In this document: in pieces, positions 35,773-47,171 of the stretch | Numbering within the stretch: position 1 is the first letter of the stretch | Layout: the number at the start of each line of letters is the position of its first letter | Assembly (NCBI GenBank): GCA_011317545.1 | Contig: WUJK01000008.1 | Coordinates: 1,240,001 to 1,304,000 of the forward strand | From: Coniella vitis | Taxonomy: Eukaryota > Ascomycota > Sordariomycetes > Diaporthales > Schizoparmaceae | Length of the DNA stretch: 64,000 bases | Direction: 5' to 3' | The notes under the pieces: model-generated | Database searches by the model: none | Seen by the model: the letters and a program-made list of their open reading frames with translations, nothing else | Told to the model about the DNA's origin: nothing | Made by a program: the position numbers and the translations under genes

Positions 35773-35844
35773 GCCACTAGCAGGATTCGAACCTACAACC
35801 TGAAAACAGGTAACCAGGTGTTTTAACCACTACACCATAGTGGG
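35773..35844 (-). tRNA. tRNA-like Pol III unit; anticodon arm irregular
   Basis: On the minus strand an A-box-like TGGTGTAGTGG and a perfect B-box GGTTCGAATCC are correctly spaced. The acceptor arms pair (CCCACTA with TAGTGGC, one C-C mismatch at the first pair). The T-arm is a perfect 5-bp stem with a 7-nt loop, and the D-stem GGTGT/ACACC pairs. A T6 run follows immediately, as in Pol III terminators. The central arm folds best as ACCTG/CAGGT with a 4-nt TTTT loop, not a 7-nt anticodon loop, so no isotype can be assigned. It is either a degenerate tRNA gene or pseudogene, or a non-tRNA Pol III transcript derived from one. Confidence 0.55.
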
Positions 35845-36362
35845 TTACTATGTATTGCAATGCCGCCACCCCTCAAACCAAGCCAATGGGAGACCTTGCA
35901 TGGACTGGGAATTTGGCCAAAGACTGTCCTTTGGATCCGCCAACCAAGGTTACTATCTCACACTGTGACTATGCAAGGCTCTGGAATTCCTGAAGCATGC
36001 TATCTGCTGTAAATCAATGGAGACCACCAAAACCCACCCCTGGTGCGCCAAGACCGCGCCTAGAAGGTCTAGGCATGGGCGCGGTCTCAGTGCCGTCGCG
36101 TCGCCCAATCTTCAGCAGGCCTCTGGACGCTTCCTGGTCCATACTTGGCCAACGCCGTGTTCCCTGACCTCCATTTGTTCTGCTGACCATCGCCAGTAAC
36201 CAAAGCAAAGCAGTCCAGACCCTCTTCGTCCAAACCAGCACATCTTGGACGTTGTGTCCCATCAAGCTGTCCATCCATCAAAGCTCGCTACGGCCCGTGC
36301 CATGAGGCCCGTGCCTAGCTCGACGCGGTGAAGACGAGAGTGAGAGGGACAAACTTCGAACC

Positions 36363-39300
36363 ATGGCAAGCGGAGCTTTGCCAACAACCAAGACGAGGCT
36401 GAGAAAGGACAGTAGAGCCTCGTTTCGCCCGAGACGCCCTGGCCAGCCGTTGTGGAGAGGCAGATGGGATAGCCAACGCATACTAGCTCGAGGGCGAGGC
36501 CGCTTGGCATTGTACCTCTTTGTCCTCCTGGTCGTGGTCCTGTGGGTGCCTCTGCCAGGCCTGGGCGCTCTGCGACGGTTTTTGCTGGGGATTCTGTTGT
36601 TTCCATTTCCTGCGTCAAGCAGGCCAAGGCCCGGGAGAGATGTGCTGAAGTACATTGATCCCTTGATAGGGACGACAAATGGAGGTGCGCGAGCTTGCAA
36701 CAGGCCTTTTCTCGGGCATATCATGCTGATTTCTGGTGTCTAGGACATGTATTTCCAGGTGCCAGTATGCCCTATGGTGAGCATCTTCTTGTTTGCGTGT
36801 AGCCAGCAGGCATTTTTGCGCCATTACTGACAAATTCACAAGGCATGGCAAAACCAGTCGCCGACTCGGATAATAGACGAGAAAACGCTGCGGGCTACGT
36901 ACAGGATACGAGCTTCATCAAGGGCTTCTCTCAACTGCATGATTCAGGTGATTTGAACACTCGATGGGCATCTCTTCCGTTTTCCTGCCAGATTCACTAA
37001 TGTTGTATGCTTACAGGAACGGGCGGGGTGGGTTGCTTGCTTGCTTGCGTGCGGCCTTGGCTTGGAGCCGGAAGCCCCCTTCTATCACTCGTCAAGAGCT
37101 GACAATGTCCGCAGAACCCTTCGCTGGGGAACTTCCCTTTATTCGTCCACCCAGGGTGTCCGCTCGACGACATCACCATGTGTGGCTATAGTGTCAGCAG
37201 CCGAGCTGTGATGCGCTGGCCCTACTCGGCGCGGGCCAAACCAGGCTACTTTTCACTGCGGCTCAAGAACTCGGTCGCTGCAGAAATGACAGCCTCGGAG
37301 CATGCCTCGCTCTACCGCTTCTCCTTCCCCGACGGAGACGACTCGGAAAACGGACAGGACATTCCGGTCGAATACAGCCCGCTGATCCTGGTGGACCTGC
37401 AAGACCAGGACAATAGCCGCCACAATGGAGGGGTGCGCGTGGACCCGAAGACGGGCCGCATCACTGGCGACGGCGACTTCCGTCCTTCGTTTGGAACGGG
37501 TGTGTACGAGGCCTACTTTTGTGCCGATTTCAAGGGGGCCAAGATCCGCCGGTCGGGCGTCTTTGTGGGCGACACGCCGCACGAGGGTCGACAGAGCCTG
37601 GAGAAGGATCCCGAAGGCAAGTTCAATGTGCCATCGGGCACAGCGGGTGGGTGGGTTCAGTTCGAGCGGCCGCCCGGCGGTCATATCCTAGCGCGGGTGG
37701 GCATGTCGTTCATTTCGAGGGACCAGGCGTGTGACAACGCCGAAAAGGAAATCCCCAACATGGACTTTGCCAAGACTGTCGAAAAGGTCGAGGATGCGTG
37801 GGCGGCCAAGATGTCGGTCATTGAAGTCAATGAGGCTGACATTGACCCGGCGCTGCTGGTCACGTTTTGGTCCGGCCTTTACAGGACGATGCTCTCTCCG
37901 CAGGATTATACGGGCGAGAACCAGCTGTGGGAGTCCAAGGAACCCTACTTTGACTCGTACGTACTATCGGATACAAGTTGCTCGCTCCACCAAGATTGGA
38001 CGACGTGGGGGGCTAATGATGAAATCCTTCAGGTTCTACTGCATCTGGGACTCCTTTAGAGCCCAACATCCGCTGTTGTCCATCATTGATCCGGTAGCGC
38101 AGACGAGAATGGTGCGCACATTGATTGACATTTACCGGTTTCTTGGTATGTGACTGACCAGCATGCCGATCAACTCAAAAATTCTAATGCTTGAGACAGG
38201 CAAGCTACCGGACTGTCGGATGAGTTTCTCAAAGGGCTTCACACAAGGTGGGAGTAACGCCGATGTGGTTATTGGCGATGCCTTCTTGAAGGGAATTTCT
38301 GATGGCGTCGACTGGGCCACGGCGTACGAAGCGGTAGTGTCTGACGCGGAAGGTGAGAAACAACATCCCAAACATGGGCCCTCTCCGACGTCAAGTCTCC
38401 ACTGACAGGACGATTTTCTCTTTTCTCCAGTCGAACCCAAGAAATGGAACACCGAGGGCCGAGGCAATCTGGTGAGCTACCACGAGCTCGGCTACATTCC
38501 CTGGGATGACATCGACCGCAATGGCACAGGCCGCAACACGCGCAGCATTTCGCGCACAGTCGAGTACGCCTACGACGACTTTTCCATCGCCCTCCTCGCC
38601 AAGGGGCTGGGCAAAGACGCCGACTACCGCAAATACATGCAGCGCAGCACCAATTGGAGGAACCTCTGGAACCCGCACCAAGCCGACAGCTACATCCAAG
38701 GGCCCGACGAGATTCGCTGGAGCAAGTTCAGAGGCTTCCTCCAACCGCGTCTCCTCGACGGGTCCTTTGTCCACCACGACACGCGGCTCTGCAGCCCCGT
38801 GCATGAGATGCACAAGTGCTACCTCGACACGCACTGGGGCACCTACGAAGGCAGCCCGTGGCTGTACTCGTTCTACGTCCCGCAGGACATGGCGTCGCTC
38901 GTTGAAAGCATGGGCGGGAAACGGGCCTTTACCGAGCGGCTGCAGTACTTCCACGAAGCGGGCATCATTTACATGGGCAACGAGCAGTCGTTTCTGCCCG
39001 TGTTTCAGTTCCACTATGCCGGGCGGCCGGGGCTGAGCTCGTACTGGGCGCACCGGTACATTCCTTCGCTCTTCAACACGACGTTTGGCGGCATTCCCGG
39101 CAACGACGACTGCGCCATGGGTGCCTTCTCGGGCTTTGCCATGATGGGCTTCTTCCCTGTTGCCGGGCAGGATGTGTATCTGCTTACGCCGCCGTTCTAC
39201 AGCGAGGTCAAGATCCGGGCGCGGAACGGCGGGTGGGCCGTGATTCGGATCCTCAACTTTGACCCGACGTATCAGGCAAAGTACATCCAGCATGCCACGC

Positions 39301-39455
39301 TGGATGGCAAGCCGTACACGCGGAGCTGGATCACGCATGACTTCTTTGTCCAGGGCGGCGTGCTCGAGTATGTGGTGGGCATTGGCGAGAGCACGTGGGG
39401 CACCAAGGAGGAAGACTTTCCGCCTAGTTGGCCGTGGCCGCGCGTGGCCCAATAA
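36363..39455 (+). CDS. GH92 alpha-1,2-mannosidase, membrane-anchored
   Basis: Calcium-dependent exo-alpha-mannosidase family. Eight exons: 36363-36684, 36744-36776, 36843-36947, 37017-37027, 37115-37956, 38033-38145, 38200-38352 and 38431-39455, total 867 residues. Exon 4 is an 11-nt microexon needed to restore the family motif HDSGTGGNPSLGNFP. An N-terminal basic segment of about 45 residues precedes a hydrophobic anchor (LALYLFVLLVVVLWVPL), so this is a type II membrane protein, probably Golgi or surface. Family landmarks follow: DPLIGTTNGGHVFPGASMPYG, FYCIWDSFRAQHP, SFSKGFTQGGSNADVV, SYHELGYIP, YEGSPWLYSFYVPQD and the C-terminal GIPGNDDCAMGAFSG, whose GNDD region belongs to the catalytic/calcium site in GH92. 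Probable role: trimming of glycoprotein or mannan glycans. Confidence 0.93.
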
Positions 39456-40323
39456 CAGAGCTATTCGAGGAAAAGGAAAGATGCATACAAGGGATATTTA
39501 ACAAGATGGGGGGTTTTTAAAGGATGATGGATGGGCAATTCCGCGCACAAAATCGGTTTGCCAGATTCAATCCTTTCATGTCCATCTATTGCGTATCTGA
39601 CCAACACATTGACCATAAAAGCACTACAATTGTGATTGCTGGATATTTCCCCTGACGAACAGAACAGAACGCGAAAACATGGAGATCAAGTAAGTACCTT
39701 GCAAGGCGACTCTATAAATCCCAGATATCGCTTTTGATTTGTACAAGTTCAACCAGGAATAGTGATTGGTCTCCCAGCACAAAAAAATGGATTACTACTC
39801 AAGTCTTTCTCTCCTTTAACTTGTACTGTACAAAATGTTCCACTTATTATGCACCGCCATCCTTTTACAAAGTGTGTGTGTATGCAACCTTGGGACTGTT
39901 CCACCATCTGCACCAATCTCACCAATTGACCACCACCACCAAAATGGAGGCCGCGCCGAAAACATACCAACGACACAGGAAAAGTATTAGATAGAGTGAA
40001 AAAGAAAAGAAGAAAAAAAAAAAACAGGAAGAGAGACACAAAGCCCACCGCCCAAGGACGAAAGCAATGTGGAATCTTTCCCAAGGGAGGTCAAGTCGAC
40101 CACTGCGAAAATACACACAAGAAAGAGGCTTTGGTGAGAAGGGCGAGAGAGAGAGAGAGAGAGAGCGAGGAAGAGAAGGACAGACAAAGACGAGAAGGAT
40201 CTGCGTCGTGGTTAACCACCAGTCATCATATCCATCCATCCACCTACTCACCCACCCGAAAGCTCACAGTGACAGTGCGCAGCGTCGAGATGCTGCGACC
40301 ACGCATTACAATGCCATTCCCTT
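39456..40323. other. Intergenic region, convergent 3' ends
   Basis: Between the GH92 gene and the minus-strand poly-Asn gene. It contains an A-rich purine tract (about 39996-40024) and a GA microsatellite (40145-40165). No gene was seen. Confidence 0.4.
40145..40165. repeat. (GA)n microsatellite
   Basis: About ten GA units just downstream of the poly-Asn gene. Confidence 0.9.
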
Positions 40324-42410
40324 TCAGAACAGGTACGCCAGGATCGAGAACAGGATGGCACCCAGCGAAGTGAAGGCCTGGGTGGCTGTGCTCTGGACAT
40401 AGCCCGTGGCCGAAGCGGTAGTGTTGTTGGTGGCAATGGTGGCTGAGGCGGAGGCGGCGGCGGCGTTGGAGGCGCTCGAAGCGACTGAAGACCCTCCTGC
40501 TGCTGCTGCTGCATTGGAACCTGATGCCGCCTGCGCAGTCGAAACTGAGGCGGTGACGGTGGACACGGTGTTTGTGTTGGGTGCGGCAGCATTGCCTGGC
40601 GCCGTGGTGGCCGTGTTGGCGGCAGCGGCAGCGGCAGCGTTGTTGGATACAGTGTTTATGTTGGCGGGAGCATTGTTATTGTTGTTGTTGTTGTTGTTGT
40701 TGTTGTTATTGGCAGCGGCATTGTTGTTGTTGTTGTTGTTGTTGTTGGCGGGAGCATTGTTATTGTTGGTGGCGGCGTTGTTGTTATTATTGTTGGTAGC
40801 GGCATTGTTATTGTTGTTGTTGTTGGCGAGAGCATTGTTATTGTTGTTGTTATTGTTGTTGTTATTGTTGTTGTTGTTATTGTTGTTGGCCACGGTGTTG
40901 GCTGTATTCGTAGGAGCGGCACCGTTATTAGATATAGTCTTTATGTTGGCGGGAGGGTTGTTGTTATTGTTGTTGTTGTTGTTATTGTTGTTGTTGCTAT
41001 TGGCAGCAGCATTGTTATTATTGTTGTTGTTAGAGGAAACCGCAGCGGCGTTGTTGTTGTTCTTGTTTCCATTGCCCGTGTTGATGATTGCAGGAGGCAC
41101 AAGTGTCGCAATGGGCTGGAAGCCTGCTGGTGCAGCAGTGGCAACGGCACCGCCCTGGTTGACTGTAATGGGCTGCCAGTTAGAGGTGACGCAGGTGGTC
41201 AGGATCTTGGTCCAGGTTGACACGGGCTTGGTGAGGGTGACGAAGTTGCCGTCATTCTGTTGCGAGACTGTGGTTGTGCACAGAGCCGGGGGGATGGTCA
41301 CTTTGGTCTCGTAGGACGTGCTCGAGGCCGACTGCTGGATGACGGTGCTGTACACGTTGTTTGTGGGGCAGTACGAGATGATCTGGACGAGGTTGTAGAT
41401 GGTCGCCGTCACAAACGTCTGCGTGGTGATGCCCCCGACCAGAGTCGCCACGGAGCCAAGTCCCGAGGTCGACGTTCCAATAGGGGACGGGACGCAGGTG
41501 CGCAAATCACGGATGCCGGGCGTGTATCCCGGCACTGGAGTCACGACCAGGGTTGGGGTAGCGTTGCGGGCCATGCTGTACTCGAAGACTGGTGTCGGGC
41601 TGGGCACAGCGCCGAGGACGGAGATCTGTTGTTTGTTGGCCCCTGTCAGCAAGCATGGTCACGATCGCGGTTGCCGCGCAAGAGGGACTGAACACTTACG
41701 GTGTTGACTCCGAGGACCTGTGTTCCTGTCGGGGTTCCAACAACACAAGCGTAGCATGGCGCACCTGCGACAGGCAGATTACTGATGGGGCAGAGATAGA
41801 CGCTGACGGGTACGGTGGTCGCGGCGGCGGTCGCGGCGGCGGTCACGGCGGCGGTCTGACGCTTCTCCACCCTCGTGGCGTCGATGGCCACCGTCTCGTA
41901 CCCGACAATGACACCTGCAAGGCTGGTTGTCCCCGTCGCCGTCGTATTTGACGAGGTTGTGGTCGTCCGAGAGCTGCTGGCCGTCAACCCCCTGGTCGTC
42001 GAGGTGCCATTGGTCAACAGAGCGGCGGGTACCGAGGAGCCAGAAGTAGTCGTCGTCGAGCTGGAGAGTCTGGAGGCGGCGGGGGAGGTGGAACCGCTGG
42101 TAGTAGACAGCGTCGAGTTGGTTTGGGCGGTAGGCGCCGAGGGCGAAGGCGACAACGGGCTGGTAGTGACAACGATCAGCAAGGGGGTGCTGCGCGTTGA
42201 AGTAGTGGTTGACGAGGTCCTGATTGTGGTCAAGGAGCTGGTTGTGGTCAAGGAGGAGGTGGTAGTGTTGCTGAACAACACCGAGATGCTACTCGTGGAG
42301 CCCCCACTGCTCGTGCCGGTTTCAAGCAACACTGAGGTGCTCGTCGAGGTCTGCGCCGCCACCGCACGGCCCAGGGCCAGGACGGCCAAGATGTGACTGA
42401 GCCGCAGCAT
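40324..42410 (-). CDS. GPI-type cell-surface protein with extended polyasparagine region
   Basis: Two exons, 42410-41700 and 41625-40324, give 670 residues. The 74-bp intron has a GTAAGT donor and the acceptor AACAG|ATC; a nearer CAG would break frame. Residues 1-20 are a signal peptide (MLRLSHILAVLALGRAVAAQ). Next comes a Ser/Thr-rich region of about 150 residues. A Cys-containing module is spread over the junction, with CPISNLPVAGAPCYACVVG in exon 1 and YCPTNN, ALCTTT and TTCVTS in exon 2. A roughly 130-residue tract of Asn runs broken by Ala/Pro/Ser follows, then an Ala/Ser tail. The C-terminal hydrophobic end (LGAILFSILAYLF) without a basic tail suits GPI attachment. Function is unknown; a wall-resident or adhesive role is inference. 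Confidence 0.8.
40674..41061. repeat. Imperfect (AAC/AAT)n trinucleotide tract, coding
   Basis: Long run of GTT/ATT triplets on the plus strand, read on the minus strand as AAC/AAT codons for asparagine. It is interrupted by GCG/GCC, CCC and ATC codons. Copy number is likely to vary between strains. Confidence 0.9.
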
Positions 42411-44923
42411 AGTGTTGTGCTGTGCTGGGACACGCGAGGAGAATGAAATGAAAGAAGGGGGCAATTAGGGCGCTCTGGGGAGAAGAAGAAAAAGGAGAAG
42501 GGGCCGACAATGAAAAGATGGCGCCGACAGAAGTGGCAAGCTTGCGAACACAAGGAGGCAAAAACAACGAAAACGACTGTGGGTTCTTGCGGCGACCGAT
42601 CCGATGGGGAGCGCAGAGGGAAGAGAGAGCGCTGGTGTCCAAACCATAGCTGATGTGGTGCCAGGAGAAGACGAGTCTTGTGACTTTATAGACGGCCGGC
42701 CAAACAACAAGACTACATACGACACCGCCGAGAAGGGGCCCAACAAGGACGACCACCACAGCAACATCATCATCATCAACAACAACACCTGCCTCCTGGG
42801 TGGCCTTGGGGCCATGACTTCTCATGGGGACGAATTCGGAAAGCAGAGGCCCTCGACCGGCATGTGGCGGGAATGAGAGCAGTCGGCATGCGCAAGGCTG
42901 TCATTGGTAGCTCTTTGCGGTGTGATGATTGGCCTTCCGTTGTCTCAGCCTGGCTGGAATGCACTGCCAGTGCGCAGAAGGACGGCCAATCCGAGAGGGC
43001 CATTATTGGTTTGCTCCCATGCAAGCTCGCTGGCTGGCTCGTCATCAGCATGCAACATCCACATCTTTTCGTCTGGCAGTGCTGGGCGAGGGGGCACTGT
43101 AGAGTCCATTTCTTGCGTTGCTCTGGCGACTGCGACCATGGCGAAAGGCAAGAGGCAAAAGAAGAGACGGCAGTGTGTTGTGCAGAGTGCTGTCTAGGGT
43201 GGGGAGCCATGGACCTCGGAGAGGACAATCTCCATTCCCAATCACCTTTGTTTACTTTGCTGGCGCAGCTTTCCATCCTTCATGGGCTTTCTGATCTACA
43301 GGACAGAACGGAAGCATTTCATCTGGGCAGCTCTCCACATTGCGTGCTTTCGCAAGCGTCACAAACAGTCAAGCAGACTTCATTTCGAGCCATACCCGTC
43401 GCGCCCGTAACCGTCGCGCCCGGAGGCTGGTAGAGACGCTTCCGTCCCTCCAAAATGTACTCAAAAAGGCGAGACAATTTTGGAGAGCCGCATCCAAGGC
43501 GAGTGGTGAGAGAAGCCTAGTATGTTGTGGCATGCTGGTTGGCCTATCCGCTCTATCCGCCACTCTACTCCTAGCCGCACACATGGTAAGCACGATGAGC
43601 AAGGGAAGGAGAAATGCCACTCCTCTTCTCGCCGCTGCCGCTGCCTTGTGACAAGCCGGTCCAGCTCAGTGGCCTTTTCCGACGGTCTCGACGGCGGGAC
43701 GTTGCCGGGTGCACTGAGATGGGCCATTCACATTCTCCTTCTTTTGCTGGAGTCGTTCTGGAGCGCAGGTACTGTGTAGCACCATACACGCACATATACT
43801 CTACACTGGATATTCTCACGACTCGGCATCGAGCTGAGTCCTCAGACTTGGCAAACCTGCCAAGCCGTTGCACATGGTGGAATGTGGGACTTTTGTCATC
43901 GAAAGGGAATGAACAATTTCAGAGCCTTGTGACTTGCAGTCTAGCCACAGTCATCATGGCGCTTTTCCGTCTCCCGCCCAGAGCCAGGCAAATCAATCTA
44001 GTTGTTGCATTGTTATTGTTTACTGTGGCGTTGTTGGTTGTTGATGTGAGCAGCAGCTCTCTTATCCGAGCGGCTTAGCGTGTGGAATGGCACCTGTCCC
44101 GCGGGCCGGCCCCGCACCGCCCGCCAAGTGTGTGTGCCGCCGGCTTGGCGCTAGGAGGATTCTGAAAACGGGGGCCAGGGTTTCATCCAAAGGCCTGTGG
44201 TACTACGTACAGGGACACGCAGCGCCCCAAGCGCCATGTACTATGTATACCAGCCACCACTGCCACCTAGGAGCTACTTCCACGCCTGGGCGGTTAGTAA
44301 ACTGCATGCTTCGATTTGCGGAGGGCACCTGTCGCGTCCGGTTGTTAAGCTCGACGATATCTTGGCAACACGGCTTTCCCCTCTCCTCGACGATGCTCTC
44401 AATCTCCAACACCGCCACGTCCACGCCTTGTCCTTCTGCGGCGTCAAGTCTCGACCGCTCCCTCTGCTACTATGTACACAGTACACCCCCAGACCCCCAT
44501 GGCTTGCATCGTGCCAGCAGCGTCAGCAGCACCGCCGGTGTTACGGTGGGGCTCTGGGGGGCTCAGCTTTCGGCCCAATTGGGGATAGCATCATGCAATG
44601 CGATGCGACGCTGCTGCGGTGGCTCTGCTCGCTACTGCAGATGAGGATGAGCATCCATCAGCAAACGCCCAGCCTTTTCTTCGATCCGCAATGTTGAGCC
44701 AGCCCTGTCCAACTCCTCCACATCATCTTTCTTCCACAATTGCCGAACCTACTGCTGCAACTGTACTTCCACCTCTCGTCACCCTCTCTCTCCCCTTGCC
44801 TGCTTCCTTCTGCGGCGAAATGAGCGGCCTTGTCCGGCTTTGATTCCCACTGAAGGACGCTGGATATCGCGGGTGGCAGCCTTGGGGCAACGGCGGTGTG
44901 GCTGCGGTTCCTTGGGAGCAAGA
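42411..44923. other. Intergenic region between divergent genes
   Basis: Two and a half kb between the poly-Asn gene and the CorA-like gene. It contains two 9-mer copies (44239, 44468) and an AT-poor segment at 44.1-44.2 kb. ORFs up to 189 codons exist, but none has a recognisable domain or convincing start. Confidence 0.4.
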
Positions 44924-47171
44924 ATGGCGAACCACTTCGGAAGACACACGACTTGGGGTCAACATGTGCCCGTTCGCAAATTCCTCAATGCGTACATTGA
45001 TGGAGATGTCAACCACCCTGAGGACTTGCGCAAATGGCGTTGCGGCGATGATGGCTGGACGCAAACCGCCCCAGTGCCAGACCCGTAAGTCTACAGCCGC
45101 CCCCACGAACCTGATTGTCACAAGGGACCAGAAGACTGATTCAAGATGGCAGCAATGACTATGTGACATACGTCAAGACGTTGGTCCCAAAATGGCCCCA
45201 TCTCGAGCTGCTGTCCGATTTTATGGATGCTGGCACGGCACCTATGCGTTGGAACCCAAAATTCCCCGGCGGTTATCCAGATGACCGTACCGAGAAACGT
45301 AGGTGCATTCTCTGACACCTGGTATGGCACAATGAACATTGATCCGATCCACTCACATCTGGAGTAATAGAGAAGCAAAGGCTGGAGCGCATGGCGAGAA
45401 CAAACGTGACTATCTTGGACTACGCGGACGCTGGCCAGCCTCCCACCCCTTACAGCTGCACTTCTTCCAAAGGACTGAAAAAACGCATTCAGGAGCTCGA
45501 AACTGAGGACAGCAAAGACACCAAATTCAGATTAATCGTCTCGGAGGATCTCTCACGAGAAGTGATTGAGATTCTGGGCTCTACCTATGATGTGGACCCG
45601 TCCTTTTTCAGAGAGCATCTTTCAGATAATATCTGGTATAATCTCAGTAGGTCCTTCGACCTGACGGGGTCACTATGGCTATCACACATCAGTCTGTTGG
45701 ACGGCTCCCACTTTGCTAACCGAGTTTCACAGAGGACTGGTGGCGTGATCCCCCAAATCTCGATATCGTCGCGAGGGGCCAGAATTGGTTCCAGATGCGC
45801 TTCTCACGGCCCAGGTGGTTCAATGACCAGGAAGCTTATAAGAGAGGATCAACAGAGGTGGATCATTTCAATGTGTTCCGGCAATTACAGGGCGACTTTA
45901 GCCATAGCGGGTTGTGGGATACTGACAAGGACGCGAATGGTGAAAAGGACACGAAAATTGGTCATATTCGAACGAGAGCGACATTCTGGATTCAGGACTC
46001 GACTCTCAAACAACGACCCCAACCCCATCGTCAAGGCGCACCCGAACCCCGAAAACCAGTCGTCGCTATACTGTTGCTCGACCCAACCATCAAGGAAGGC
46101 CACCCTCTCTGGCGGCTATACCGCAACTGGAACCGCGTGCCCTCATTATCCGAAGTCGCTTCGATCCCACCAGGCCCCCCACCGGTCAATAAAAACTCAT
46201 TCTTTGATTACTTCATCTATTGGGCCTCACGTCCTGGCCCGTCCGACTTTGGCTCAATGCATGGCCACCAGGGAAGCCACTCGCCCATATGCATCCCGTT
46301 GCAGGCCCTCATGCACATAATCTGTAACGAGTGGCTCACAGTCGTCGACTACATCAAAACACGCCTCAACCAGGTTGACTGGGAGATCGCCTTCCCATCA
46401 CAATTCCTGACGAAGGACGAGCAGATCGAAAAGGCACTCGGGAAACTACACTACTGGCGCAGGGTGGTACCCGTCTACCGTGCCATGTTGGCCGACACGT
46501 TTCTGCGGGTCTTTCGTGAAGCCAAACACCCGGACCGCATGAATCCGGAGCGGCATGCCGCGATGATGAATATGCATGCTGAGGGAACGATCGTGCCCGA
46601 GGTGAATGGTCACGTTCAAGGACACGAAATGCGCGCCCGCTTCGACATGTCGACTGCGCCATCACCAGCGTCGCATATGCACGAAACCGGCCCGGCGCCC
46701 AGCACTCAAACAAAAACGGCAGGACATACGAGCGCACTCGACAGCATCCTAGATCTAGACTGCATCAAGGCCTACCGGCACGACTACACACTCATCCTGA
46801 ACTACATGGAGGAGTATCAGACGCGCATCGACCGACTAACGGGTGTGGTGACGGCCGTCATTAGCATCCAGGACTCGAGGCGCGGCTACAAGGATAACAA
46901 GAACCTGCAATGGCTGACTTGGCTGGCCACACTCTTCATCCCGCTCAGCTTCGTTGCCACAATGCTTTCCATGACGACTGATCCCCTGTACCAGCTGCAA
47001 GATGCCGCCATCTTGTGGGCAGAAGTCTCCATCCCCAGCGGCCTCCTCATCATGTCGTTTGTGCTGCTCATTAGCATAGCGCAATGCCGACGCGCCGTCC
47101 GGGCTTTCTTTGCGGGGTTTCCCTGGTTCGGGAAATGGCTCCCTTTTACGCAGAAGAGTCACTCGCAATAA
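44924..47171 (+). CDS. CorA-like membrane protein
   Basis: Four exons, 44924-45084, 45132-45298, 45371-45646 and 45733-47171, join in frame through GTAAGT/GTAGGT donors into 680 residues. Intron 1 is only 47 bp. The long N-terminal cytosolic part (with WWRDPPNLDI and WFQMRFSRPRWF) is followed by a helical region. Two C-terminal membrane helices close the chain: WLTWLATLFIPLSFVATMLSM and WAEVSIPSGLLIMSFVLLIS. This is the arrangement of CorA/Mrs2/Alr magnesium transporters. At the end of the first helix, where CorA proteins carry GMN, the sequence reads SMT, so the selectivity motif is absent. Many fungal CorA-like paralogues are like this and their transport activity is unproven. An upstream in-frame ATG at 44840 would add 28 residues. 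Confidence 0.85.

Larger units (their letters stand above)
34867..36362. other. AT-rich intergenic region with tRNA-like unit
   Basis: Holds a poly-C run at about 34981-34992 and a TTAGGG-like doublet at 35248-35264. It also has AT-rich DNA with several short inverted repeats (35540-35655), two 9-mer copies (35302, 35846) and a tRNA-like unit. No protein-coding gene was seen. Confidence 0.5.

Noticed and set aside
38391..39452. 353-codon frame antisense to the last GH92 exon
   Set aside because: Opposite a firmly assigned catalytic-domain exon; no domain and arginine/valine-rich composition typical of antisense GC-rich coding DNA.
40406..41314. 302-codon plus-strand frame with polyleucine runs
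   Set aside because: It is the reverse complement of the asparagine triplet tract. The minus strand has a signal peptide, intron and GPI-type end that make sense; this strand does not.
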